64,000 nucleotides of DNA from Acanthaster planci (taxonomy: Eukaryota > Echinodermata > Asteroidea > Valvatida > Acanthasteridae): the NCBI RefSeq assembly GCF_001949145.1, contig NW_019091650.1, positions 1-64,000 of the forward strand. Reading direction: 5' to 3'. The notes beneath the pieces are model-generated. The model did not search any database, had not been told where the DNA came from, and was given only the letters and a program-made list of their open reading frames with translations. The position numbers and the translations under genes were made by a program. Positions 1 through 11,670 of this stretch are shown piece after piece; position 1 is the first letter of the stretch, and each line of letters begins with the position of its first letter.

Positions 1-420
1 GGTCAATCCTCCAAAAACTGAAAGGAAAATGAAAGGGGACACGTGGAACATCATTCTTTTTTATGTGCAGCCTGAACACCTGTGAGATTGTGAGCATTTT
101 TAAAATATTTGTGAAGTATGGGGATTTATCACTGCTGTCTATGGGAATTTATTTCTAATGGTGCACCTCTAATTCAATCCCCATTAATTGAAAACAGTGT
201 AAAATCAGCACTGTTCAGGGCCCAATAACAAGCATACCAACATCCCTGAGATTTCAGAAACACAAATGAAAATTTTGTGTGGTCGTTAATCTTTACATTT
301 TTTTTGTTCTTTCCTCCGTGCTTGAAGTAAAGCGGGTATGCTTGTGTTCTACACGATGCAATCTCCATAGCCTTACAATAGAAGCTTGTGCGCTATGCGA
401 ACCCCAAAAATGTGTGGAGT

Positions 421-626
421 AGTGTTTGTATACGTATGCGGCAAGGTATGAGACGGAGAGAACCCCCCCTGCTTTGTGTTGGTCATTGTCTCGCAGGAAT
501 CTGGGGAATTCCTTTCAGACATCTTGGGGGGGATGTGTTAAGTAACAATAGTCTGGAATGTGTATAGGGATTGGACATGTTGGGGGGGTACCCCTTGGTC
601 TCATTTCTTGCGGGTATAAGTGTTTG
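421..626 (+). mobile_element. MITE, family A copy 1, with 8-bp target duplication
   Basis: The body at 429-618 is flanked by perfect 8-bp direct repeats AGTGTTTG at 421-428 and 619-626. The ends form degenerate inverted repeats: the left end reads GCAAGGTATGAGACGGAG and the reverse complement of the right end reads GCAAGAAATGAGACCAAG, both then running into a C-rich tract. A second copy in opposite orientation lies at 51349-51556. Short length, no coding capacity, terminal inverted repeats and 8-bp duplications describe a non-autonomous DNA transposon, most like the hAT superfamily by duplication length. The superfamily is inference. Confidence 0.75.
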
Positions 627-3486
627 AGAACTGGCGACTGGTCCCCTTGATATTATTATGGATGGAGACCAGACTGCTATAATGTTTGCTGGCTATGCCT
701 CTGTCCGGCCATGGAAGCCACTGACTGCGTTTTCCATAGACTTCTGTGTTATTGCAAGCAGTAGCCAAATCATATGGTCGTGGTCCTTGTTATAATGATG
801 CGCTGCGCCCTCTGTAGTTCCGGGCCCTCTGTAGTTGCTCCAAGTTTCTGTCGTCACAACCCAGCAGATTGAGTTAGAACTTCTTTTCTGGGTCGTTTTG
901 TCCAAGAGTCGCGTAGTGTATCAATTAACACTAACAGGGTGGTTAAAATGAATCGAAAGTGAATTCGAACCACCCAAACTTAGGTTGCCACCAGTGTGGT
1001 AGTCGAGATCATCACAAGACTCAAGACCATGCCCAAGACCAGTCACAAGTAACCGGTTGAACAATGACAAAGGAATGCGCGTTTGCCAAAATTCATTTGA
1101 ATGGCTTGTGACTTGAATTCAGACAGGAGGTCTTGTGAAAGTCTTGAGTGGTCTTAACAAGCCCACAATCCAAACAAGTCAAGTCCATCACATGCTCCTG
1201 TAAGTCCATCGCAAGTCATTCAGTCTTAACCACGCCAGAAGCCTTTTTCAAATGAACTTTAGCAAAGGACATTTTTGTCACTGATCACCCTTTCAGTAAT
1301 GACTGATTTTATGAAACTACCTGTGAATGGACTTGGGTAGGGCTGTGAAAGAAGCCACGATGGACTCGCCAGGGACGCTGATGTGGGGTCCATCCTCGGG
1401 AGCAGCAGGTCAGCCCTTCTCTTCCAGGTTTTCGTACTCTGTACGGTTGATCTTTGTTTGTGCGTTTTCTCTCCACGAACCCCAGCCCCCAAAGGCGCCT
1501 TTCTAGATGTACGTTTGTTAGGTGCGTTGCGTTTCACTTTCACGGACACAAAAATCTACTCCATTAACATAACACACGTGTGTGTTGCATTCGGGCCGTC
1601 AAAATCGCCCCGGGAACGAATTACGGATACGCAACGCTTGGGACAAGTTTTGACGCGCATATGAAAAGGCGCCTTAAGTGTCTTGCCCTCACCAGGGCCG
1701 TTCTGAAAGGCCAAGTCTTACTATATTACGTGTACATACAAACTTTCAGCAACCCCTATAAATATAGTCGTATGCTGACCCTGTCACACGAGTTGGTCGC
1801 GTGTTTATTGGTCACAATCTGGGGTCAAGATGTGGATGTCTTGCGTATGATCGCCATGCGAGTGTGTAGGCGCATTACAGACGTTCACGCCCTTGCGATC
1901 TGTGCATCAGTGGCTGCCCTCGAAATACTGAATAAGTTCATACATTATGTTTGTGTTGAAATGGAGGGGATATCATGGAATTAAAAAATCCTTTACATTG
2001 CCCATTGCGTAGGCCTAGGCAAACGATTGATCATACCTTTCTTTTTTTACCATGTCCAACCGACAGGGGGCGCTTCAAGTTCAATTTTGACGTTTTGTTT
2101 TGACCGAGGGTAATATTTCTGCTGTTAAAACAAAGAGTGCCGGTCGTGACGATATTCAGTTCTTCGCCGGCGGCCGCAAACCAGTGTACGTGTAGCCGCT
2201 TCTGGCGTCACGGACCACCGCGGAGAGATGTCAATACCGATGCCAATCCCGCCGGCTTGGCATGCTGCGCAGATGTCCCTGCGACTTTTCAATATAATGG
2301 CCGCCCCGGTAATGAATTTACAAAAACGTAATTTGTGAGAACAAATTGGGCTTGTCCAAACGCATTGGTGTGCTCGTGCATGAAGAATTCAATTTTGTGC
2401 TCTTTCCACGGTGTCAAGAATATGGATGGCTTATCTGGGATGTTGGGGTCCAGGAGTTGGAGTTTATCGGAGTAAAACGGAGGCATGGATAAGGGTTTCG
2501 ACGGAATGTATCGAGGCGAGTTGGGGGATTAGGTACCGCGCTGGGGTGGACCCGTTCCCCGGCAGCTGCGGCGGCGCTTTGAGTCCGTGTCATTTCTATT
2601 TACTCTGTAAATCTGTTGGCAAAACACATCTAGGCGCGCATTCTTTTCTGAAATTAAAAACAAACGAAGAGAAAATTTAACAGGCCCGAGCTCGACCCCT
2701 GTGGGTGGCCTCACGACGACCCGCGGGGTAAAAACAGAGGAGAGCAGGGGGAAAATTGCGAGAAAATCAAATATGATTTAATGTCTGGGTGTTTTGTGGA
2801 AACTATCGCTCTTGACTGGCATAATTTGGTTTAGGTTTGCGTCGATGTGCGCAAGATTATGACGTGTGGAGGGCTCCCGTTACGGATGTTATCTGAATTG
2901 GAATCTAGGACCAACACAGGATTGTTTTTAAAAAAAGAAATGTTGAATTCCAGGGCCGTAGAGGTCTTGTCCAGTGGGATAGGTGGTCGCATCGTGCGGG
3001 AATAGTGTTCAGAAGACTCACTAGGGAATATCGTTATCTTTAGCAACTATGCACACGCTTTGAGGCATTTCCACAGGAACTTTATAGTTCAGCATAATTT
3101 GAGCATCTCAGACTTGAGAATGGTGTAAAGCTCAGTACTACTCTGAGGCCTGGGCTCACAGATTTGGTCGGGTCAAACACTGTCGACTTGAACTCGCGAA
3201 ACGTAATCCGTCTCCTGGGAAATTTAATGTTCACAAACTCATCGACAATCTTATGAAATTTGGGTTACCAAGCTTCTGAAATATAGATATCGAATGATTG
3301 TCATACATAGGTTCTGAACTTCGACCCGATACCCCGTGCTGTGACAGAGGAAAATAAACTTACCATGTATTTTGAGGTCTGCTTCCGGGACTTAGTCAGA
3401 AACAACTTTCCACTCCGAGTAAGGAGTGTTGTGAACAACTATTCTGCTAAAGCTGAAATGTCACCACTTTGTGGCCGAGAAAGAGA
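627..3486. other. Non-coding stretch without a recognisable gene
   Basis: Apart from the CAAGAC-rich repeat, this holds only short overlapping frames (the longest 134 codons at 1580-1984) with no protein-family signature. CpG-rich patches occur at 2150-2330 and 2520-2600. Confidence 0.6.
960..1245. repeat. Low-complexity CAAGAC/CAAGTC-rich repeat
   Basis: Words of the type CAAGAC, CAAGTC and their complements GTCTTG and GACTTG recur throughout. Examples are the ACAAGACTCAAGACC block near 1015 and the inverse GGTCTTGTGAAAGTCTTGAG near 1129. The left part carries mainly one strand of the motif and the middle part the other, so the whole can fold on itself. It looks like a degraded simple or satellite repeat, with no coding content. 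Confidence 0.5.
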
Positions 3487-3665
3487 AAATACGGGCGATT
3501 CACAATAGTGCGCCTCCAAGAGTTTGAAAACGCTTTGGCTATTCACAACGCGCGAAATTTGTCGACCCTCTCCAAACGCGCATTGGCTCGATAGATTTCG
3601 TGCACTGTAATTGGCCCATGCGTTGCAAACTCTTGGAGGCGCACTATTGTGAAACGCCCGAATTG
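3487..3665. mobile_element. Foldback MITE, family B copy 1 (about 178 bp, near-complete palindrome)
   Basis: The left half starts TACGGGCGATTCACAATAGT and the right half ends with the inverse ACTATTGTGAAACGCCCG. Almost the whole element is self-complementary around a centre near 3576. Inner arms contain GTCGACCC and GCGCGAAAT-type blocks. It is one of three copies (also 8046-8223 and 29686-29863). Copy 1 is the most diverged, with several arm mismatches. There is no transposase and no clear target duplication. Confidence 0.8.
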
Positions 3666-3988
3666 GTACCTGAACCGAATCCTGTCAGTCCGTTTTGAAC
3701 GAAGTGGATAATAGCTACTGCGTGGCAGCTCCACGCATCTGGAACTCTGACGTCTTGTCCTTGAACTACAAAATTGAAATCATTACTGAAAACCTATCTA
3801 ATGACTTGAGTTTTCAAGGACTAATTTTGATTGTTGGTGTTACTTTCCATGATTTGTTTGTCTTAAAATTTGTTGCCCCTTGAACAACCAATAGGGCTGA
3901 TATTAGCCCATTTAAAAGTCATACTTATAATTATTGTTATTACATGTATTTAATCAACTAAACTGGCGCTTGATTATTTTAGAATACA

Positions 3989-4240
3989 TTCTAAGATTAT
4001 GAGAAATGGGTTTGCGGGTACACCATGGAATCAATCTCTTTTGGACGAGGCAATGTGGTTCTTAAAAGAACCGGTGAGTACAAATTCAGAGCACGCTGGC
4101 CGGGACGTCGAGATTACACTCGCCGGTTCTTTTAAGAACCACACCTCGTCCAAAAGAGATTGATTCCATGGTGTACCCGCAAACTCATTTCTCATGTTTC
4201 ATCCACCATGTAAAGCTTCAAATCTTACGTTCTAAGATTA
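3989..4240. mobile_element. Inverted-repeat element with histone-type 3'-end signals
   Basis: Two arms of about 85 bases, roughly 3999-4084 and 4114-4195, are inverse copies with very few differences, separated by a spacer of about 30 bases. The segment is bordered by 11-bp direct repeats TTCTAAGATTA at 3989-3999 and 4230-4240, as for an insertion. Each arm holds the 16-base sequence GGTTCTTTTAAGAACC (plus strand 4125-4140; minus strand within 4057-4072). This fits the metazoan histone mRNA stem-loop consensus and is followed by ACAC and, 10 bases on, a CAAAAGAGA purine run. No histone coding sequence is attached. The structure is seen directly; the histone origin is inference. Confidence 0.7.
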
Positions 4241-7200
4241 CCGGGTACTCATGAGCATGAAACCGACTTAAATGTTGAAAACGCTCATGACATTCAGTGC
4301 CGTTTTTGAAACGGCATATTGTGGGTACCACAGTTGAACAAGGAAATGATTTTTAGTGTGTGGATTCAGGACAAACGGTTGTGCAGTTCAATCACCAATA
4401 TTATGGGCCGTCTGACTCCTTAAACCTATTCAAAATGCCTATATTTGTTGTGCATGCATGTACGCTGATTATCCTGCAGATTCCGTCCATGAATCAGCAT
4501 TTGTTTTGGTATACATGTATCTTCAAAGGCATGGAACACCAACATTCATGTAGATATTGAATGTGAAAGCTTAGCCCTCGATTTCGTCAGTGTCTGCAGT
4601 TGAGAAATGGCAATGGATCTGTTATCTAATTGCACGGCAATGTTTTGAAGAGCTCGGTTTACCTTTTTTGTTGGCAGAAGGACAAAGAGACTTCTAAACC
4701 TAAGCATGCATTGAGAGCCCCTCGATTTGAGATGCATGAAGGTGCATTGTCTTGAGTTGTAACCCGCGAATGCCACTGTAGCCAGCCGGAAGGGCATTCT
4801 CTCTGTCCGAATTTATGAGTATCATGTTCCCAGTAGCTGCGAGGTAGTTCACACCCCGTACGCCCCAACCGTAATTCCGTCAATTTTAACTGGTATCGGA
4901 TGCCTTAGCGGAGGGCTCCCTGCGGATGCCCCGGGGAGGACAGCGGACCAGCCCGGCCCAACAAGAAACAGGGGACCGCTGATCGGCATCGCTTTCTTGT
5001 GTCGTTTATTCTGTGAGCTTTGTTTTCCAGGTTCGGCGGCTCGTCTTTAGTCTCCCTGCACCTGACGGCACGGTTGTTGAATTTAGTTTGCAAGGTAAAC
5101 ATGGCGGCGAGCGACCCTGAAGGATTCTTACCAACGGATTTTATCACTTACTCTTTTCTCACCTGCTAGTGAATTACGCCCAATTTCTGCGACTCAACAA
5201 GCCGGTGAAGAGACTTTGGTCGTGCATGTTGTGCGGATGGGAGAAGGTTTTTTTCCTCTGCTCGGGGTTTATTCTGCCAATTGCTATCTCTGCGGCCGCG
5301 TTTATTGACAGAATTACCCAGGCAGCTTGTCCAAACAAGACAACCTCACAGTGGCAAATCGGATGATTACGACTGGCTTATGCTATTCAATATCTTGCTC
5401 AGTTGGGTCCCCAATGACGTGGCGAGATGCTTTAACACACAAGCGAATGCCTTCATCTTCTTTCTCGACAACAGGCACCCGTAACTCGATCCGTCAGAAA
5501 TGCTCGGTCATTTATAGTTTGGCAACAGTAAATTCGTCCCAATATAAAAAAAATGTTAACATCATACCGTCAACATGTTTGTTTGCACAAGGCCCGGGCC
5601 TGTCTCGTCCCGGTGCGGTCACCGCTGAGCTGAGGCGGGACCGCGCTGCGCGGCCAAGCGGGTTTCAGGGTGGCCGCGCCCCGCTGCGAGTCAGCTGCAC
5701 TCGCTGCGGTGCCCGGGACTTGTCACACAGTACTGTGCAAACAAATGACAAATTGGTACATCAAAATTTAATAGACCACTCCGTCGCTACCAATCGTGCC
5801 GTTTGATTGGGACTCTCTCTCCCCCTTTTTAAGCTTTCTCTCTCCTCTGGTCTCTCTCCCGTATGCCGGCAGTATCTCAGCGGCTTGCCCCTGGGTGGAG
5901 AATCGACTCTGACGTCTGACAGGGGCCGCCCGAAGTAACCAGCCTTGACACGGCATACCAGAGGCCCCTGGGTCCACGGGCCCGGAACGCCCAAGCAGCG
6001 ACGGTGTAAAACTATAACCGATTGCGATGATTCGATTAAAATTGTGACAAACTAGAGCCCAGTGTGTGTCCGATCGTGAGGTCAGTTGGGGAAGTTTGCT
6101 TTCGTGAAGCCATGGCATCTGACGTCCCCCGTCATGGACTGTGTGTGCGTGACATTGACTCTAGCTAGAGGTGAAACAGATTTGGGAAGAAGAAACCTAA
6201 ACCAGCGGCTGTTACCTGCAAAATATCTACAAAGTATGTGTGTTTTAAAACAGGTCCGAATTTTCCTGTTCACGAAAATGACAGGGAATTGATAAATAGT
6301 GGGACTTGTCGTACCATTCACATGGTGTCATAAGTTCTAGGAATTCGTGAATATGCTTGCAGCAGTAGGACATCTGGTCATCCATTAAGAATGTGACTTA
6401 ATTTTTAGTCATTATAGCATCATTTAAAGAAACAAAAAGTATAGTCTGAATGACATTTTCCCTCAACGATTGAGGGCGTTCGTCAAGAGCGCCACCTGAC
6501 ATGGCTATTGAGATTTTCTCACAAGCTGAAAAACAGACGTCAGTAGGCTAGACGGTTAGGGTTACATGTTCATTGCTTATTGAAGAACATCGGTTAATGA
6601 CAAAACCCACCCACTGCTTCTAAACAAACAAATTTTGCATCTGTACCATGAAGAATATTATGCCTTTTTAATTTTTTTTCAACAGACTTCCACCATAATT
6701 TTGGGCTTTAAAAATATCTTCACGAAGAACCTACGTAAATGAATTCACAAACTAATCATTTGCACAGCTTCCCGACTACATCCCTTCATCATCTCCTGTG
6801 TCTGCTGTTTCTTGCCCTTAAAAAAACTGCGTGGGCATCGGTTACGCGATTGATACCGAGATATCGCATCGTAAACCGAGGAGTGCGGTTTGGCAATGGT
6901 TGAGATAAAAAGAAAAGGCAGTGCAGTACTTTGAAAATAACTTGGCGTGAACCAAATCTCAGTTGCCTGTCCCATCTGAGGAGAGGTGGTTGCACTTTTT
7001 AAGACGACCCAGGGACATTGTTTAGAGGGTATTGCTCCTCTAAGCTTGTCCCTCTTTTTAAAAACTTTTGTTCGGCTAGGTGTGGCTTGAGTTAATGAGG
7101 CCTGAAAGAACAACGGTACGCCCCTCTGATTGAAGCAATCCACCTTAAAAAGGGCCCACCAGCTGCTAAGCCCGTGCCAGAGTCACCGCTTCGCAGCAGG

Positions 7201-8045
7201 GAGCCTCAGTTACCCAGTTTTTATCTGGCGTAAATATTTATCATTTTCGGTGTTTTCGGAAATGCGTGTTCAGTAGTTGTCTCTGCTCATTTCCCCCAAT
7301 TGAGCGGCCGTGCATCGACAGCGGAGTTGGAAGAGACGGGGGTCGAATCAACCGCAACTAACACGGCTGTAAAGACTTAACCAAATCAAAATATGTAGGT
7401 TTTGTAGGATATAAGGGCAAATAGCCCTGCTCTGTTTTCTCGCTCTGTCGCTTCGCCACGCGTTCAAGGGTTTGGGAAAGTGGTTTACTTTCTCTTGGCT
7501 GACTTGTTTTCACACTGTGGGTGTCAGAGCGTGGAATTGGGAGATTCAACATTTTTCAGAAACACCGGTGAAGTAGAAAACTCCCACAGAGGGGAAGGGA
7601 GCAGAATCGTGAATGAGCGAAGTCTCAAATGAGGGGCTTTTTGCAATTTATTTTTGCGAGAGTTTTGTCAAAATTACGAAGAGTGTATTAAGCGATGCAG
7701 GTGTCCCCCGTGAGATGTTGTTCTTTCTTGTTTAAAGTACAGCGACCTTATGTACGCTTCTGTTTGGGTAGCTCTTTGCAAGATGTCAATTTATACGAGA
7801 CACCCAATAAAAAGCTGGTCGATTTAAAAAAATAAACCATTTATGTGGAACGGATTCCGTAATAAACTCCGAGTAACAAAGAAACTATGCTGTCAATTTG
7901 GCGAGTGCCCTCTCTCACGATGTACTCAAGACTCATTGTTTTGTAAATGGAAGCAAAAGAGCAGATGTCGTTTATTCCCAATCACAGCCAGAATGTCATA
8001 GGACTTCATTATGCTTAGTAGATGGGTGCTAGTTTACTTATTTTT
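4241..8045. other. Non-coding stretch without a recognisable gene
   Basis: I see no gene. A GC-rich block lies at 5590-5720 and a smaller one at 4910-4990. Frames of up to 159 codons (5327-5806) cross the GC-rich block and read as low-complexity Arg/Ala/Gly, consistent with chance. Confidence 0.6.
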
Positions 8046-8223
8046 CAATACGGGCGATTCGCAATAGTGCGCCTCCAAGGGTTTGCAACGCGTTGGCCAA
8101 TCACAACGCGCGAAATTTGTCGACCCTTTAAAAACGCGCATTGAGTCGACAAATCTCGCGCACTGTGATTGGCCAACGCGTTGCAAACTCTTGGAGGCGC
8201 ACTATTGCGAAACGCCCGTATTG
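8046..8223. mobile_element. Foldback MITE, family B copy 2 (178 bp)
   Basis: It begins CAATACGGGCGATTCGCAAT and ends with the inverse TATTGCGAAACGCCCGTATTG-like arm. The arms also share GTGCGCCTCCAAG and TTGGCCAATCAC (GTGATTGGCCAA on the right). The centre carries two inverted GTCGAC boxes. Its length is identical to copy 3. No open frame crossing it is meaningful. Confidence 0.85.
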
Positions 8224-11200
8224 CCGCTAAAAAAACAACACTACGATCTGCAAATCAGAATTTTTTCCAGTAGGCCTACGTGGTCAGTGCGAGAACATAG
8301 CATTTTTCCCCTGACATTGTTCGCTGAACAGCGTGGATGAAATGGACAGGCACGGCTTTCACAACCTGTACAAGGCATCAGGTTAAAATAAAATCACTTG
8401 GGATGGATTCACAAACTAGCAGGCCAGTAGTGATAACATAAAAAGTAGCAATGGTATGCATATGAAACATACTTTGAAAGAAATTTCTACAATTTCGGGC
8501 AGGGCGTACAGACCGGGGGATGTGGGGGTGTGTGGGTGGGTGGGTGCGGTAACTACCTCCCCCCCATAATTAATTCCAGTCGGCGAATAGAGCTTCGGCA
8601 AATGAGTCCAAATTTATTCCATGAACAATATACACTGGCCGTCAGGCATTCCCCCTGAAGCATGAAATGTAGCCTACCACAAATTTCCATTTTCCGCACT
8701 TTGTGAATTTAGATGAACAAGTTTCAAGTCGGCAAATTAACTCTGGCATACCCGCCCTACCCAAAGGAAATTCCCTCGCTACGCCCCTGGTTTCAGGTTT
8801 GCATTTTACAAGTACTTGTTTTGTTCGACTTCAGTTATCTCCAGTGTTGTGGTCATTGCAAATCTTAAATGTCTCTATGCAATGCAATTTTTAATAATTT
8901 TTTTCATTAACAGTTGATCAAGTCAATATCCCAAAGGTATACTTCATATTTCATCTTCGTCAGCGATTGGAGGTAGCACATGATTTATGCGCTCTCAGAG
9001 GTCAACACCGCGCATACTTGAACGAGACGTTCCTCCCTTGTTACGGGTGATCAACGCAGGTCAAATCGTTTGGTCTGGACCCCACCAATGTTCACCAGTC
9101 AGGCAGAGGACTGGTAAATTATTAGTGAGCTGGGCTTGGGATCACTGGTCGTAAACTCTCTTATTTTGGGCCTGGAATCGGGCTCGGGGGAGATGGCCTG
9201 ATTGTGCATAATTTGGCGGCCAAATTTGCGCATACAGAAGTCGTCTTTCGCACGTTTCATCTTTCCACACGATGGCATCCTAGAAAAAGTTAAGTTTCAG
9301 ATACAAGCTCATTCATGGGGAAACCGGAATTGGCAAAATCTGAATAGATTTTAGCACACGATTCTCGGAGAACATTATGATGTAACAGAACACTTTGACG
9401 TCACGAGCTTAAAGATTGTGCCTTTTTGCTGAATCTGCCAGTGGCATCTCAGCACCATTCATGGTGCGCCCTCTGTTGTCGTTCCAACAACGTTTTCAAA
9501 ACTTGAGTAAATCCGTTGGGTTGGGGGGGGGTTGGTGTACTTTCCCATGCAACTAAAAGACGAGTGCGTAGTACAACGCAAGGCGGTCTAGTTTTACACG
9601 CGCAAACTACATTCGTTAAGCATGCAATTATTATCATCTGACATTTAGGTTTGAGATTTGTGGACCGTGAAAGCTTCCGGTTAGAATGCAACTGAGACAA
9701 AAGGTCCTTACGAGTTATTTAAGTGGTAACTGAAATCGATAATGTTTAGCGTCCAATTCATGAATCGGATATTAAAAGGCGGAATCTGCCAGAAACTGGA
9801 GCCAGAATTGTATAAGTTTGACGGTAAATGTATGACAACGTTTGACGAACCACTTCCGTGTTAGACTGGATCATTTTCATGTCCGTATGCCAAGATTGAT
9901 GGAGAACATTGTGCAGAGTACAATTTACGTCTGGTGTGGTAATTGCACCGACAAAAAGGGATCTCAGAGCGGCCATGCCACCGGGTTATAAGCTGATTTT
10001 CTGCCGGAAAAAGAGGACTAAGTGATAAAGAGTTTTACGAAATGAGATTTTGTCTGTCCCCTTCAACATATCTCCTTCTGTCATGATTTTTTTAGTTGGC
10101 TGTCAGATTTTTGGCACAACATGAATTACAAAGAAGCCAGTCCCTTGTTTGCGACAAAAAGTAACGGAAATCGCGTTGTAATCAGCAGCATACAAAATAT
10201 CGCAGTAAATCTCAGCAGCCCCCGAGCAAGTTGAGATTTCATTTCGCACTTTTTTTATGAGACCCGAAGCTGTGGCAAACAGTTGCATCTGCCAAAGCAC
10301 CCCGGAGGCAGGCGCCTGGGAGAGAGAGGCGCAGCTCTATTTGTCGCCGGTGCAAGCTGATGGCAACTGGCACTTTGTCTTTAACGCTAAGGGAATGATA
10401 TCAATGACAATTGTCAATGAAATGACAACAAAAATGAATGTGCCCCCCCCAAAATATGTTTCTTAAATTCACCGGGGGGGGGCAGAGTCTGTATACAAAG
10501 AAAGTCGAAAGTCTCAACATCAACTGAAATAAAATTATATGTATCGGATGAAACTATTAAGAACCCACGCCAATGGCAACTTGGTAACGGATTTAGAGAA
10601 AGAAAGTACATTCAAATCTTTCTGTTAACGCAAAGCTCCCTTACGGCGGTCAAAAATAGAAGAAATATTAGGTGGTGTGCAACTGTCGGATTTTTGGACA
10701 ACTTCCGAGCGCTCAATGTGCCGACTTCAGGAAGTTGAATAGCGAGTCGGGTTTCGCCCTTTTTTTGTAGAGAGAGAATTTCTCCCCCAAAAGAGGTACT
10801 GTTTGCTTCGGAGTGTCAAATTGAATGGCATTTTCCAATAACCCTGCGATTAATAACGCTTCGATACGTGGGGACAAATAGGATGTATTATCCTGACCCC
10901 CGGCCGCACACTCGGTCGCAAAGCCTGACAAACTAAAACGCGCGGTGGTTGCAAGCATGCCTGTCGTAAACCTACCCTCCAGGCCCGGACAAAACCAAAC
11001 AAGAAGCATGCTTCGACAGCATGGAGTGCCCACAGGACAATGCGGAAAAAAAGTCTCCCACTTTGACCCCCCAATACACTATTCCCAACCAACTTGCTAT
11101 CGATGGTTATTACCCCGGGGCCATATTTAACTGCAATTTTTTGATTTACCGATTTTAATCGGCCGTTTTCTATGGGCGCGACCCCGGACAACCCCTTCAC

Positions 11201-11558
11201 ACCTCGTTATGTTGTTGGCAGTGCGTATTTCACAGGCGGCCGGTGGCGTTCTGAAGCTCTTTTAACTCTTTCTTGGGGAAGGTTTATGGTGGTATTCGGT
11301 TCTAAACTTCCCAGTTTTTTGAGAAATTGCCGTCAATGACTGATGCAAATGGCGAGATCTTTCATCTGTCATCGGCAGTTCGACGCAGTGAGGGCCGGCT
11401 ATGGCATTCATGCACGTTTACGTCTGCATTGTACCATTTGGTTAATGCTGTTACCACGCGCTAAAAAGTTGGTGGGGTTTTGAAAAAGACGGGCCAAATT
11501 GATTCTCATCGGCTGACGAAGAAGTTACTATCTGTTGGTTAATATGGCTAAATGTGAC
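8224..11558. other. Non-coding stretch without a recognisable gene
   Basis: No gene or clear repeat was recognised. Homopolymer G or C tracts occur near 9525, 10443 and 10476. The frames of 106 and 116 codons (10713-11033 and 10850-11200, minus) overlap each other and lack family features. Confidence 0.6.
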
Positions 11559-11670
11559 CAACTGTATGGCGTGCAAAGTTAACATTTAATCCGCGTACAC
11601 AGATATCTCTATTCCTATAGATATCTGTATACGCGGATTAAATGTTAACTTTGCACACCATACAACTGTA
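11559..11670. mobile_element. Young hairpin MITE with 46-bp arms
   Basis: Arms at 11563-11608 and 11619-11664 pair at 44 of 46 positions (two C/A mismatches) around a 10-base loop. The direct repeat CAACTGTA occurs at 11559-11566 and 11663-11670, partly overlapping the arm ends, which suggests a target duplication of 6-8 bases. It has no coding potential. The near-perfect arms indicate either recent insertion or constraint on the hairpin. A pre-miRNA is an alternative, but the stem is longer and more perfect than usual for animals. Confidence 0.7.

Noticed and set aside
1580-1984. 134-codon frame as a gene
   Set aside because: No domain, no splice context, and overlapping frames on both strands. 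Its length is within chance for 64 kb.
5327-5806. 159-codon frame as a gene
   Set aside because: It runs through a GC-rich, stop-poor block and shows no recognisable motif.
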